DNA of 31,574 nucleotides, taken from positions 1,602,397-1,633,970 of the forward strand of contig CM030942.1 in the NCBI GenBank assembly GCA_018136815.1, written 5' to 3'. A program made the position numbers and the translations under genes. The notes under the pieces were generated by a model. It made no database searches. It saw only the letters and a program-made list of their open reading frames with translations, and was not told where the DNA came from. Shown piece after piece: positions 1 to 8,004 of the stretch. Position 1 is the first letter of the stretch. The number at the start of each line of letters is the position of its first letter. Source of the stretch: Isochrysis galbana (taxonomy: Eukaryota; Haptophyta; Isochrysidales; Isochrysidaceae).

Positions 1-2040
1 ACAACGCTGCGAGGAGTGCCTGGCCTACCATCCCCCATTCGAACACGTCGTAGCGGTAGATGTAGCGCAGAAATATGAGATTTTCCACCTGCAAGCGTCA
101 TAAATGAGCGAGAAAGTATTGCAGGTAAGCTAAGTGCAATCTCTTAAATGTGGCGGCGGCAGGCCGTGCGGACGCACTTGAATACCGAAGAGCATGTCGA
201 CTGCAGTGAGTCTTGCATACGTTGAGAAGGCAGACGCTGTGAATTGCACGATGGCTGGAGCTGTGAAAAGTAGCATCCATACGTTGAAGAGCATGCTGTT
301 CATCATCGTATTGCCAATCTCCATTGGGTGGATGGTCATGCAGAAGCAACGCAAACCAATTTTCAAGCAACCTTTAAGTACGCAGAAGAACAGGTAGAAG
401 GTGAAGGCGCCATAGGAAAGGGTGCCGAAGAGCGGGAAAACCGAGTCCATGGCAATGAAGAAATCGTTAAGAAGCTGCGCGCAGTGGAGAGGGGCGGGGT
501 CGGGCGGAGGGCAGTGCTGTCAACCAGCCAATCGCTGGTTTGGGCTTCCAAGCATTGGCATCGCTCGCTTCACAAGCCTGGCTCGACTTTACCGGTGTGA
601 TTGGAGGCTGCAACAGCACGTACAAGAGCAAGTGTACGACCCAAGCTATCGAAAGGATCAGACAAAACACGCCCAGGATCGCCTGTGCAATATACCTGCA
701 GGAGAGTCAGAGGGAGAGCTAGCTTCTCTTATGAAAGGAGCGTGTGCAATAATGCATTGTCCACCACTGTCCTAGCTGTGCACGCCGCAGCGCACAGGGA
801 GGGGAGTGGGGAAGAGGAGGTAGCGATAGATTGACGTTACCTGAGCGGATTGCCTCCACGCTGTTTGTAAGCAACCTTCACCTTTGCCCAGTCCTGCTCC
901 AAGAAGTAAACCGCTTGTTTATACTTGTTGTATGCTACCCGTTCTCTACGCTTTCGAGAACGTGCAGCATCCATCCCGAGTGTCTGGCCAAAAGAGCGAA
1001 GCTTCTTCGCACGTTCATGCAGCATCAGACGCTGCTTCGAGTAGTCCTTGGAAGAAGGGCAGGAGGAGAGAGGATTGGCCATCTTGGCATCATATTGGCG
1101 CATGTGCCTCGATTCCCGCAGGGATGAATCCTCTCCTCACCTGCAAAGTTATGCTTTGTGGCCGAGATTTGTATGCGAGTATGAGGTCGAGCGGCAGGGC
1201 AGCCATTCCGATGCCACCAAAGATTGCCAGGAACGTCCAGCCGATGAAAGAGCTTAATGCCATGATGTACACGATTGGAGTGACCCCTATCTCATAGTGA
1301 TTATTCTGACCAAGAGCACAGCCATCGCTTGATCCGCATCCAGCCGACAATGTTAGAGCGGTCGCATTGAGCAATTGTGCGTCGTACACGTATTGCGTGA
1401 CGGGTAGCTCGGCTCGCCCTAAGAAGATCCACATGAGCACGAGCACAACAGCTGCAATCCCGAGAGTGATCGATTCATACACCATCGCCCAACAAAGCTG
1501 CCCCCTCGGGTTCTCTGGGTCTTCTGCCTCAAAATAGAAAATGAGGAATGGGATGAGGATGATGACCATCACCGCAATCACCACGAACATGATCTGGTAG
1601 AGTAGGGCCATATCTAGGTGGTCCCCAGAGCTTCGATTAGCAACATCCATGGGGGGCAACAGGACCAATAGTGCAGTGAGGGTCAGGCCAGTGACAACCG
1701 CAACTTTAGGCGCCCAAGCAGTATTTCGGTCCTCCTCCGCCTGGAAGTAGACGAGGATATCTGTCATGAGCAAGCATGAGAGAGCTGAGTTGAAGAACAC
1801 GCTGCGGGGGAAAGACGGTGCGGTACCCGTGCATGCGGTCCTCTCAAAGAAACGCCCAGTCCAGGCAGTGCTCACAGATGCTGGCCAAGAGGATGAGAAC
1901 TGCCATGACGACGGCAACGACAATCAGGAACTGTGCAGTGAAGCAAGACCAGTGTCAGCAAGACACCGGCTCGAGCACCGAAACAGTAGGTTGTACTCAC
2001 AGCCTCGTCCCCGTACCCTCCGCCCTCTTCCTCCCTCCAT
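1..2040 (-). CDS. LMBR1-like multi-pass membrane protein (3' end off the window, first exon uncertain)
   Basis: Recognised as an LMBR1-domain membrane protein. Minus-strand exons that restore one frame are 1876-1930, 1141-1760, 841-1082, 593-695, 178-474 and 88 to the window edge, all with GT-AG introns. Joining 1876 to 1760 gives LLASIYILVYFQAEEDRNT; joining 841 to 695 gives GGNPLRYIAQAIL. Family landmarks in order: the LPPMDVANR motif after the first helices, GGIGMAALPLDLILAY, YKQRGGNPL, HLLLYVLLQPPITP, FPLFGTLSYGAF and TIHPMEIGNTMMNS. At least seven hydrophobic segments are visible. Animal relatives include the lysosomal LMBRD1; the role of this algal-type branch is not clear. The first exon is unresolved: a good donor (GTGAGT, 1995-2000) ends an open stretch reading YGDEA into FLIVV, but no in-frame ATG precedes it before a stop near 2070, so a further upstream exon is likely. 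The final helices lie left of position 1. Confidence 0.88.
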
Positions 2041-2785
2041 GCCTCCCTCTTCCTCCCGCTATGCCTGCCTCACTCCCCTCCTCTCGGGTCCCTCTCATCT
2101 CTCGCCTCTCGCGCTGCTGGCTGGATGGGGGCGTACCACAGGGACCATTGCTGCGCGCTCGGCCGGTACACCAGCTTCCCGTGTGCTCTAACTCCTCCCC
2201 CCCCCGCTCGCGAGCCGAGCCGAGCCGAGCCAAGGTGGGATGGAGGGGTGGGGCGGAGAGGGCGAGCGCGACCCCCGCGCCTCCTCTTCACAAAGGGGGA
2301 GAGAGACGAGCTCCCTCAGCCTTTCTTGTTGTCCTAGTTTAATCCTAGTGCTGAGGGACCGTTTTTGTGGAGAGTGGCGTCGTGGCGTCTGGAGTCTGCC
2401 AAATACCACGCCTCCCTAGCCTTGCGGCATGCCGCTGCCCACGGTGAAAGGGTAGCTTCTCCCGCCGTTGGTCTTGATCGTTCGTACTGGCCGGGCGTCT
2501 TTCTTCACTCGTGATTGCTTTTGCTAGTGTCTAGTATTTGGAAATTCGGCCCAAAGTTAAGAAGTTTGAGCGCGAGGTGGTAAAACTCCCTGCTCACTCT
2601 ATCGAAAGCCTAGTTGGGCTGTAAGTACTGCTATTAGTACTGATGCATTAGTATTAGCTCCCCAGGAGCTGATATAATGATGTTAGTGCCTAGGCTGCCA
2701 GTTCAAAAATAAAACTGAAACAGTGGTAACCTCGGATCTCGGATCCGTCAAAAACTCCAGAGCGGGAACGAGCCCCCGCGAACAA

Positions 2786-2916
2786 AAAAAAACCTTTTAA
2801 TATTCTCGCCTCGCACGCGGCCACGGGTTTAACTACTGTAGCCACGCCCACTTCCCTTCCTCTCCCTCGCTACCCGCCTTGTGGCATCTCCCCTCGTGCA
2901 CTACTTGGGGCCCAGG
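2786..2916 (+). repeat. Dispersed repeat family B, copy 1
   Basis: Begins with AACCTTTTAATATTCTCGCC, followed by a CG-rich CGCACGCGGCC block, then a CCACGCCCACTTCC block, a pyrimidine-rich run and a CTCGTGCACTACTTGG end. The same order of blocks is seen at 13399-13537 (+) and, inverted, at 26135-26255. The copies are clearly diverged. No coding capacity is seen, so it is probably a short non-autonomous transposable element. Confidence 0.6.
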
Positions 2917-2925
2917 TTGCTGGGG

Positions 2926-2999
2926 GGGTTAGGTTGGGCGGGGTGCACCGGCCCCTAGTGGAGGTTCCCCGCGGGGTAGGGGGGGGGTAGGGGGGGGGC
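2926..2999 (+). other. G-run cluster with quadruplex potential
   Basis: Several runs of four to nine consecutive G occur within about 70 bases, including two adjacent runs of nine or more G each preceded by TA. This fits the pattern for a G-quadruplex on the plus strand. It lies inside gene-poor repeat DNA. No function is claimed. Confidence 0.5.
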
Positions 3000-3241
3000 T
3001 GAAATTTTTTATATCCACGGGGCATTTGTAAAAAAACACCGAAACCCAAGGAAACCGCGCACTCCCTTCCAAAACCGCGCACTAATCTGACACCTTTCCG
3101 AGTGGAGTTTCACCAAAAGGCCCCTGTTTTTGTGGGTGTTTGTGTTTCGTAACGGGGGTTATATGGGCATTAGGTGTAGTGGGGGGCTAGAAAAAGGGAA
3201 CCTGCGGAGAGGAGCCAATTATTTCGTAGACATATACTAAG

Positions 3242-3468
3242 ATGACTCCTGGCGACAAAATTCACGACAAGCTCTTCGACTTGTTATCGCTTTGCATCAG
3301 TGCATCAGTAAGCTAGGTCTTATTCTCCAGAAATTCATTGCACACCACAAGATAATGGATGAAAATGCCGTCGATGACATGATGCTTGATATTCAAAATA
3401 TTAAGAACCTTGCATGTAATCTACAATCATCAACGGCTGAGTCAAGAGAGAAGGTGTGGCACATATAG
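3242..3468 (+). pseudogene. Small ORF broken by an 8-bp tandem duplication, unknown family
   Basis: An ATG at 3242 opens a frame beginning MTPGDKIHDKLFDLLSLCI. It meets a stop at 3314 just after a perfect 8-bp tandem duplication (3294-3301 and 3302-3309). From the second copy onward a different frame stays open to a stop at 3466-3468, reading for example LILQKFIAHHKIMDE and AESREKVWHI, with the same amphipathic, charged character. Counting one duplicate unit instead of two would place both halves in one frame of about 72 codons. Base composition is clearly lower in GC than the flanks, suggesting a different origin. I do not recognise the family. Confidence 0.45.
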
Positions 3469-4386
3469 GGTAACTCAATAGCCATTCCGCTGTATTCTTT
3501 TATTGGATAGTGTCTAGAGGATGCAACTTGACAAAAACTATCAGTAAAACTGATAGGGTCATGGGGGCCCCGTGCCCCCCCTCCTCCAACGCAGACACCC
3601 CCTGGGTGGGCCTGCACACTCAACCTCAGCCCCTGCCTGCTGGCAGGGGCTGAGCTGACATCACTCTGGCACAGACCCTTGCCGAGCGCGCATCGCGCGC
3701 CGCACGCATTCGCCTGCACTGGCCCCTGATCGTACTGACCCCCCACTCCACCACTGAGCCACAGACCACCTGAGCCGCCAGGAGGGCACCCAGGACCAGC
3801 GAGGCCAGCGAGGGAGAGGCAGGAGAGGCCAGGGGCCCAGCCCCAGCCTCCACTGCCCCCTGAGCTGGCCCAGCTGGCCCTCTGGGGGGACCCGAGGGTC
3901 CCCTCAGAGGGGTGCCATGGCGCGCGCAGGCATCGCACGCCCGTAAGAGAACGAAGAGAACCGCGAGAAAAGAACGACAAAAAAACGACGCGATCTGACC
4001 CAAGAAAAGGTAAGACTCACGCCTGTTTACGGTATGTTTACAGGCCGACACCCCGAGCGACACACGAATGCCGCGAAAACGCGGTGTTACTTGAAAAAGA
4101 CGCGAGAAGAGGGGGCCGAGACCTCCCAGGGGCACGAAGTGTCACATGCAACAGGCGTTTACGTTTGTTTTGCCACAGGAACACCACACCAGCAGGTCTG
4201 CCCCAGCCCACCCCCTGCACTTGGCCCGTTGTAGTGCACGCGGGCCCCCCCCCCGATACCAAAGACAAAGGAATGAAGGGGGTAGTGTAAGGGAGTGAGT
4301 AAACTGGGGTATAGGCGATGTCGTGAGTGAGTACCGTGAGTACGTGGACTGTATAGCTAGCGTGAGTAGCCCGAATCTTCAGATGT
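3469..4386. other. GC-rich intergenic DNA, no gene recognised
   Basis: Long open frames exist here on the minus strand, but their composition is that of unconstrained GC-rich sequence and they overlap each other in several frames. A perfect 13-bp stem with a 4-base loop lies at 3625-3654. A run of GTAAGA and TTTACAG sequences at 4008-4042 resembles splice signals, but I could not attach it to an exon. Confidence 0.4.
3625..3654. repeat. Perfect 13-bp stem hairpin
   Basis: CTCAGCCCCTGCC at 3625-3637 pairs perfectly with GGCAGGGGCTGAG at 3642-3654 around a TGCT loop. It is very GC-rich and stable. It does not sit at the end of a recognisable gene; it may be part of the surrounding repeat element. 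Confidence 0.7.
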
Positions 4387-4403
4387 TTTATTATTATTAT
4401 TAT
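4387..4403 (+). repeat. (TTA)n microsatellite
   Basis: About five TTA units immediately left of the AGAGGATGCAACTTGA repeat end. A microsatellite touching a mobile-element terminus is common when an A/T-rich tail has expanded. Confidence 0.8.
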
Positions 4404-4683
4404 AGAGGATGCAACTTGAGGTTCCCTTTTTTAACCCCCTGCATTGCCTTTTTCTACACCTTATACAATTTACAATTTACCCCCCCAAAAATGTGTCCCT
4501 ATATGCAAACACCTATGGGTCCAATTGTTGCAGACGGGTCGCTGCTTGTCACGGGACGAGGGAGTCGGCCACTACAGTCTACATTTTTTCGTTGGGCTGT
4601 CTGCGAACCTATTACCTATTCTTGGTTCCTATCCTTCTATGAGTAATGTGCTTGAAGTGTGGGTGTTTGTCGGTGTGTTTTAC

Positions 4684-5000
4684 GGACAAAAAATCCCGTC
4701 CTAGAAACTAGGACCACGTCCTAGAAAATCCTTGGATTTCTAGGACTCTGCCGATCATGCCTCCATTATAGCCTATGGTGAGCTTATGAGACATCCCATC
4801 ACCTGAAGCAAACCATCTCCACATCCCATTCAACCTTAGCTCTCCCCATGACCAACTCTGCGGAGCTTGTCTTTGCTTACTTTTGCTACCACATTCAGCA
4901 TGCGGTGCTGCACTCGGGCGTCCGCTCGCACCAGAGGAGTTTTATTTTATAGACCTTTTGGAGCAGTAGGCTAGCGGATTGGACACTTAGATGACAAAAC
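4684..5000 (+). repeat. Interspersed repeat family A, copy 1 (about 317 bp)
   Basis: Alignable by eye from CGGACAAAA to the end with 13626-13978. Shared blocks include ACTAGGACCACGTCCTA, GGATTTCTAGGACTCTG, CTGAAGCAAACCATCTCCAC, CTACCACATTCAGC, CACTCGGG and GGAGCAGTAG. A hairpin at 4718-4746 (TCCTAGAAAATCC pairing with GGATTTCTAGGA) is kept in both copies although its loop bases differ. No ORF is shared, so it is most likely a non-autonomous mobile element. Confidence 0.8.
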
Positions 5001-5313
5001 CAAGCTTGATGGTCACTGAAGGTCTCAAAGAGGGCAGTCAAAGCAACATTTCATCTCCTGGGGACCATGAGTAGAAGAGCTCCCCATTGGGTGGTATCAG
5101 CCATTTCTCCCGTTTCTAGGACAAGCAGCAATTCCGACCAGGTGACCCGTAAACGCGTCACAAAACTTGGTGTTGCTGAGGGAATGGTGCCTAGGTACAC
5201 CTGGAACATTTAATGAGGACATGCATGTGGTAACTCAATAGCCAAGGTTTGGGACAAAATATCATGGTATGCTCATGCTCTCACCTAGCAAAGTCCGTCC
5301 TAGTTTCTAGGAC
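4698..5313. mobile_element. Candidate MITE-like element bounded by 17-bp inverted repeats
   Basis: GTCCTAGAAACTAGGAC at 4698-4714 has its exact inverse, GTCCTAGTTTCTAGGAC, at 5297-5313, about 600 bp away. Each arm is itself an imperfect palindrome (GTCCTAG and CTAGGAC around AAA). Family A copy 1 fills the left half. No transposase coding is seen. Target-site duplications are not obvious. The second family A copy at 13.6 kb lacks the right arm in the expected place, so the arms may belong to a larger or truncated element. Confidence 0.45.
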
Positions 5314-5432
5314 TGGTCCTAGAAAGCTGGGTACCTTTATCCGTTTAGTAGTGGAAGGGTCTTTTTTTACGGCGCGCTCACTGGAACACGCGGCGTGATC
5401 TTCAAGTCAAGCCGATGCCTCGGTCCCGACAC

Positions 5433-5934
5433 CTAGTCGTAAACCGGGTCCAATGCAGATCGTCCATCAAGGAAGGAGGCGCGCTCGGAGACCAGCGTTT
5501 GGCGTTTGCAGCCACAACACGTCAGCTGACGTGAATTGGCAGTCACCGGAGATGTCACCAAGCACCATCCCGCCACCGGCCTCGGTGCATGGGTCTGTGC
5601 ACACAATTGTGCGTCGTCGTACTCCACCCACTCTAGCAATGCATAATTCTTGGCGTGAGGCGGGCAGCGATGTCGTGATCGTTACAAAGCCGGTGCCGGC
5701 CACGATTGGCACGCCTCCGTACAAGCGCTGTTCGCCGGTCGCTGTCAACGTAATGAGCTCTATGACCTCGCCGCTTATAGCCGCGGTGCCCGACCCATAG
5801 ATGGGCAGCCGCACTGTGCCAATCTCAACAAGTCCGACTGAGGTTGACGCGGCATCTGAGGCGGCTAGTTGAAACTCAGAAGGCGGGTATGTCGGCGGGG
5901 TCGGCGTGAGGAGGGGAGGGGAGCGACGCGCGCT
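5433..5934 (-). pseudogene. Fragment with dockerin/EF-hand-like calcium-binding motif, frame broken
   Basis: The minus-strand frame from about 5934 to 5467 reads through a beta-rich stretch (EVIELITLTATGEQRLYGG, then GTGFVTITTSLPA) and ends with GDISGDCQFTSADVLWLQ. That last motif matches the GDxNGDxxxxxxDVxxLQ calcium loop of type I dockerin or EF-hand repeats. The frame stops at 5467, and a second frame carries on with FLDGRSALDPVYD before a stop at 5433. The usual partner half of such repeats often holds an LDP-type sequence, so a frameshift within one repeat is likely. No start codon and no clean splice sites were found. I read it as an isolated exon or decayed fragment of a secreted protein. 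Confidence 0.4.
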
Positions 5935-6180
5935 CCATGACCCTATCGTTTTAACGATAGCTGAGGCGAGATAGATAGTACCATGTCCGGCCTAGGTGCT
6001 AGCCCTGAATCTTCATTTTTTAGCTGTATGTATTTTGTATTATTCCAGTTGTTGTTGATTTTAGAATATGAGCTTAAGTAAGAGTAAGAGCAAGAGCGTT
6101 CGCGTTTGTTTATTTGTGTGGTGTACACGCACACGCGTTTGCCATGGACCTTACTCTGAATCTAATTCCTGGCTTTTGAT

Positions 6181-6834
6181 CTAATGCCTCCTTAGTCTAG
6201 CCGCGAGCTGCGCACCACCCTGACTGCTCTCGTGCTTGTTACCGTGGCCAATGCCCAATGCCGTAGTATTCGTACTGGCGGCAGCAATTGTAGACAAGGT
6301 GACGTTGTACACAAAGCTCGTTACCGTGTTCACGACCACTTGGTACCGAAGAGGAATAAACGCAAAGTTGATCAGATTGACCGGGGTGAAAATAACCCAC
6401 GTCGCATAGAGAGAGGACCAGTATTCGCGCCGTGCTTTGGCAATTGTCTCCTCCATGGTGCGCCCAAGGATATGCCCAGTCCACGCGTAGAACACTGGCA
6501 GGTAGATCAAAGGGTTCACAGCGAGCTGATTGATGGCGGTCTTCCACAGCAGCGCTCGAAACCCGGCTTGCTGTGGGAAGCCTCGCTCGAGCGCGCCGAA
6601 GTATGCATGCAGGAATGGCCCGTTCCATAAGCAGCCTAGCGAGCTAAATGCTGCTGCGCGTTTGACATCATACTGCAGCATAAAAGTCCACGGGTCGCTA
6701 CTCCCACACCGTCGAGCTCGCGCATGACTCGTGTACTGAGCAGTTGCGTCGCCGGCAAGGCCCAACGTGAAACCCGTGCAGGACTTGAGCAGGATGGGTC
6801 GACTCCGCAGGAGCCGATCGTACGCTGCGAGCAT
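6181..6834 (-). CDS. Mpv17/PMP22 family membrane protein
   Basis: Intact single-exon frame of 217 residues. Family features in order: N-terminal YDRLLRSRPILLKSCTGF followed by GLAGDATAQ (residues about 5-33), WNGPFLHAYFGALE matching the W-x-GP-x2-H-x2-Y core, KTAINQLAVNPLIYLPVF, and the C-terminal signature YATWVIFTPVNLINFAF with IPLRYQVVVNTV. Four hydrophobic segments are expected, and length is normal for the family. Members sit in the inner mitochondrial or peroxisomal membrane and are described as small channels or metabolite-homeostasis proteins; which organelle applies here cannot be told. The ATG at 6834 is chosen because it gives the usual family N-terminus. A piece of this gene is duplicated in inverse orientation at 7286-7404. 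Confidence 0.92.
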   Translation of the reverse strand: MLAAYDRLLRSRPILLKSCTGFTLGLAGDATAQYTSHARARRCGSSDPWTFMLQYDVKRAAAFSSLGCLWNGPFLHAYFGALERGFPQQAGFRALLWKTAINQLAVNPLIYLPVFYAWTGHILGRTMEETIAKARREYWSSLYATWVIFTPVNLINFAFIPLRYQVVVNTVTSFVYNVTLSTIAAASTNTTALGIGHGNKHESSQGGAQLAARLRRH

Positions 6835-7257
6835 GAGCGGGCCTGCAGCTCAAGACCCCAGCTTTCTATCTACAAAAAATCGTCTGAAGATTCTAGCTAC
6901 TCCTACTCTACTATTAGTAACACCGGGGAACGGAGGGCCCAACGACCCATCCCACTCACAAGGTGCTGCTTTCTGGCATTGCCACTCACCTATGCCTCAC
7001 TCTCTTTTCGCTTCCCTCCTTCATTCCCGTCGTAAAATTTCTGAAGATTTTGGCCACTACTGCTACTGCTCTACTCTCTACTGTCTACTGATGGCTGATG
7101 GCTTCGGGGGGAACCATAATCCATAATCGCACTCCCGCTCGCATTCACGGCGGTGCAGGGTCGGTGTTGACGTGCTAGCTCACGCCATCGCCTGTCGCCT
7201 GTCGCCTATCTGTGACTGGGCTGGACAGAGGACACTCGGGTTCGGCTGGCGAACGAA
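6835..7257. other. Upstream region of the Mpv17/PMP22 gene
   Basis: No coding region seen. It contains the presumed promoter and 5' untranslated region of the minus-strand Mpv17 gene. CTACTCTA-type iterations occur at about 6897-6915 and 7058-7090, and GTCGCCTGTCGCC-type iteration at 7190-7207. No TATA box is assigned. Confidence 0.4.
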
Positions 7258-7283
7258 GGTCGTTTGTCGTTTGTCAAACGACC
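7258..7283. repeat. 9-bp inverted repeat at the edge of a duplicated gene fragment
   Basis: GGTCGTTTG at 7258-7266 pairs with CAAACGACC at 7275-7283 around an 8-base loop. It stops three bases before the start of homology to the Mpv17 gene, so it may mark the breakpoint of the duplication. Confidence 0.6.
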
Positions 7284-7285
7284 GT

Positions 7286-7404
7286 TGGTCCTCTCTCTCT
7301 ATCTATGCGACGCGTGGTTTATTTTCACCCCGGTCAATCTGATCAACTTTGCGTTTATTCCTCTTCGGTACCAAGTGGTCGTGAACACGGTAACGAGCTT
7401 TGTG
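7286..7404 (+). pseudogene. Inverted partial copy of the Mpv17/PMP22 gene
   Basis: Bases 7319-7404 are identical over 86 positions to the reverse complement of 6310-6395, and weaker homology with small insertions extends left to 7286. The copied part encodes the family signature FTPVNLINFAFIPLRYQVVV. It has no start, no upstream domain and no downstream half, so it cannot be functional. The perfect identity implies a recent event. Its right end abuts the satellite-like monomer at 7405 without a gap. Confidence 0.9.
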
Positions 7405-7616
7405 TCGCGGGTCGAAGTTGGGCGCTCACGGTGCATCTTGGGGGCGTGACGTCGTCATCACCGGCGCCCGCAAAGGGCTGATTTCGACGCGGTGCGCGGG
7501 GGCGGCGGGCGCGATTAGTGTGGCTGTGAGGGCGGCATGCCGCGATATTGTGCGTGATGCGGCATCTACCCGGTGAGCGGGCGCAAGAACGGCCTCGTGG
7601 CGCCGCCGGTCGCGGG
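7405..7616 (+). repeat. Single diverged monomer of the 205-bp satellite
   Basis: TCGCGGGTCGAAGTTGGGC occurs at both ends, with TCGAAG at 7412 and again at 7617, a distance of exactly 205 bp, the same as the period of the array at 30205-31574. Shared blocks in the same order: GCATCT/GCATTC, a GTGACGT block, CGGCGCC, TGCGCG followed by a GGCGG run, GCGATTAGTGTGGCTG/GCGATTGGCGTGGCTG, GGGCGGCA and a TATTGTGC/TATGGTGC block. Overall divergence is considerable. Confidence 0.7.
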
Positions 7617-7926
7617 TCGAAGTTGGGCTCTCTATCCCTTGGCGATTTTAGCGTTGAGCGTCTTCATAGTTTTTGTGATAATTACGTACACGTTCAAGTC
7701 CATGAAATCATAGAAGTATTGTATTGCGGTGCGTACAAAACCAGGCTGTATCGACCGTGTTTGCTGGTGATGACCATGGCTTCGTAATGCGCTGCGAGAG
7801 GCGCACTTGAAGGCCATCGATAAAATTATACCGGAGGGGGCCCGTTGTATATTTCTGCGCGGCTGTCAGAGGCCTGAAATTGAGTATTTTTCGAAAATTT
7901 TGCCGGAGGACCCCGGATTTTTTTTG

Positions 7927-8004
7927 CTGATCTCTCATACCAGAACCTATAGGGAGCTTATTTAGGTCCTCGTTTGCCCATTACCGATGGTGCCCTTCGC
8001 ACCC
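7927..8004 (+). repeat. 78-bp direct repeat, left copy
   Basis: Same length and about 85% identical by eye to 8666-8743 (12 mismatches). Shared core: GGGAGCTTATTTAGG, CGTTTGCCC, GATGGTGCCCT and CGCACCC. The pair brackets about 660 bp of sequence without a recognised gene, as would terminal repeats of a small retroelement or flanks of a segmental duplication. Confidence 0.8.

Larger units (their letters stand above)
2041..3190. other. Gene-poor stretch upstream of the LMBR1-like gene
   Basis: No convincing coding region is seen on either strand. It should hold the promoter and 5' untranslated region of the minus-strand LMBR1-like gene; 2041-2320 is pyrimidine/purine-skewed and contains a short GAGCC iteration near 2215-2230. 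A 22-bp sequence near 2338-2360 (AATCCTAGTGCTGAGGGACC) recurs with small changes near 23332-23353. A dispersed repeat copy lies at 2786-2916 and G-runs at 2926-2999. The rest shows nothing I can interpret. Confidence 0.5.
3192..4432. mobile_element. Candidate inverted-repeat element of about 1.24 kb
   Basis: The left edge carries AAAAAGGGAACCT (about 3194-3206) and the right edge carries its inverse AGGTTCCCTTTTTT (about 4419-4432). The same terminal sequence, extended as AGAGGATGCAACTTGAGG at 4404-4421, recurs in inverse orientation at 15766-15795. Inside lie a frameshifted lower-GC ORF (3242-3468), a 13-bp perfect hairpin (3625-3654) and GC-rich DNA without a recognisable gene. AGAGGATGCAACTTGA is also repeated directly at 3516-3531 and 4404-4419. 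The inverted ends are short and no target-site duplication is evident, so the ends could also be separate copies of a smaller repeat. Confidence 0.35.

Noticed and set aside
1766-2342. Plus-strand frames of 141 and 174 codons antisense to the LMBR1-like gene
   Set aside because: They overlap well-supported minus-strand exons and a low-complexity upstream region.
3393-4135. Minus-strand frames of 195 and 169 codons
   Set aside because: Overlapping frames in GC-rich repeat DNA with no domain, mutually exclusive composition-driven openness, and inside a candidate mobile element.
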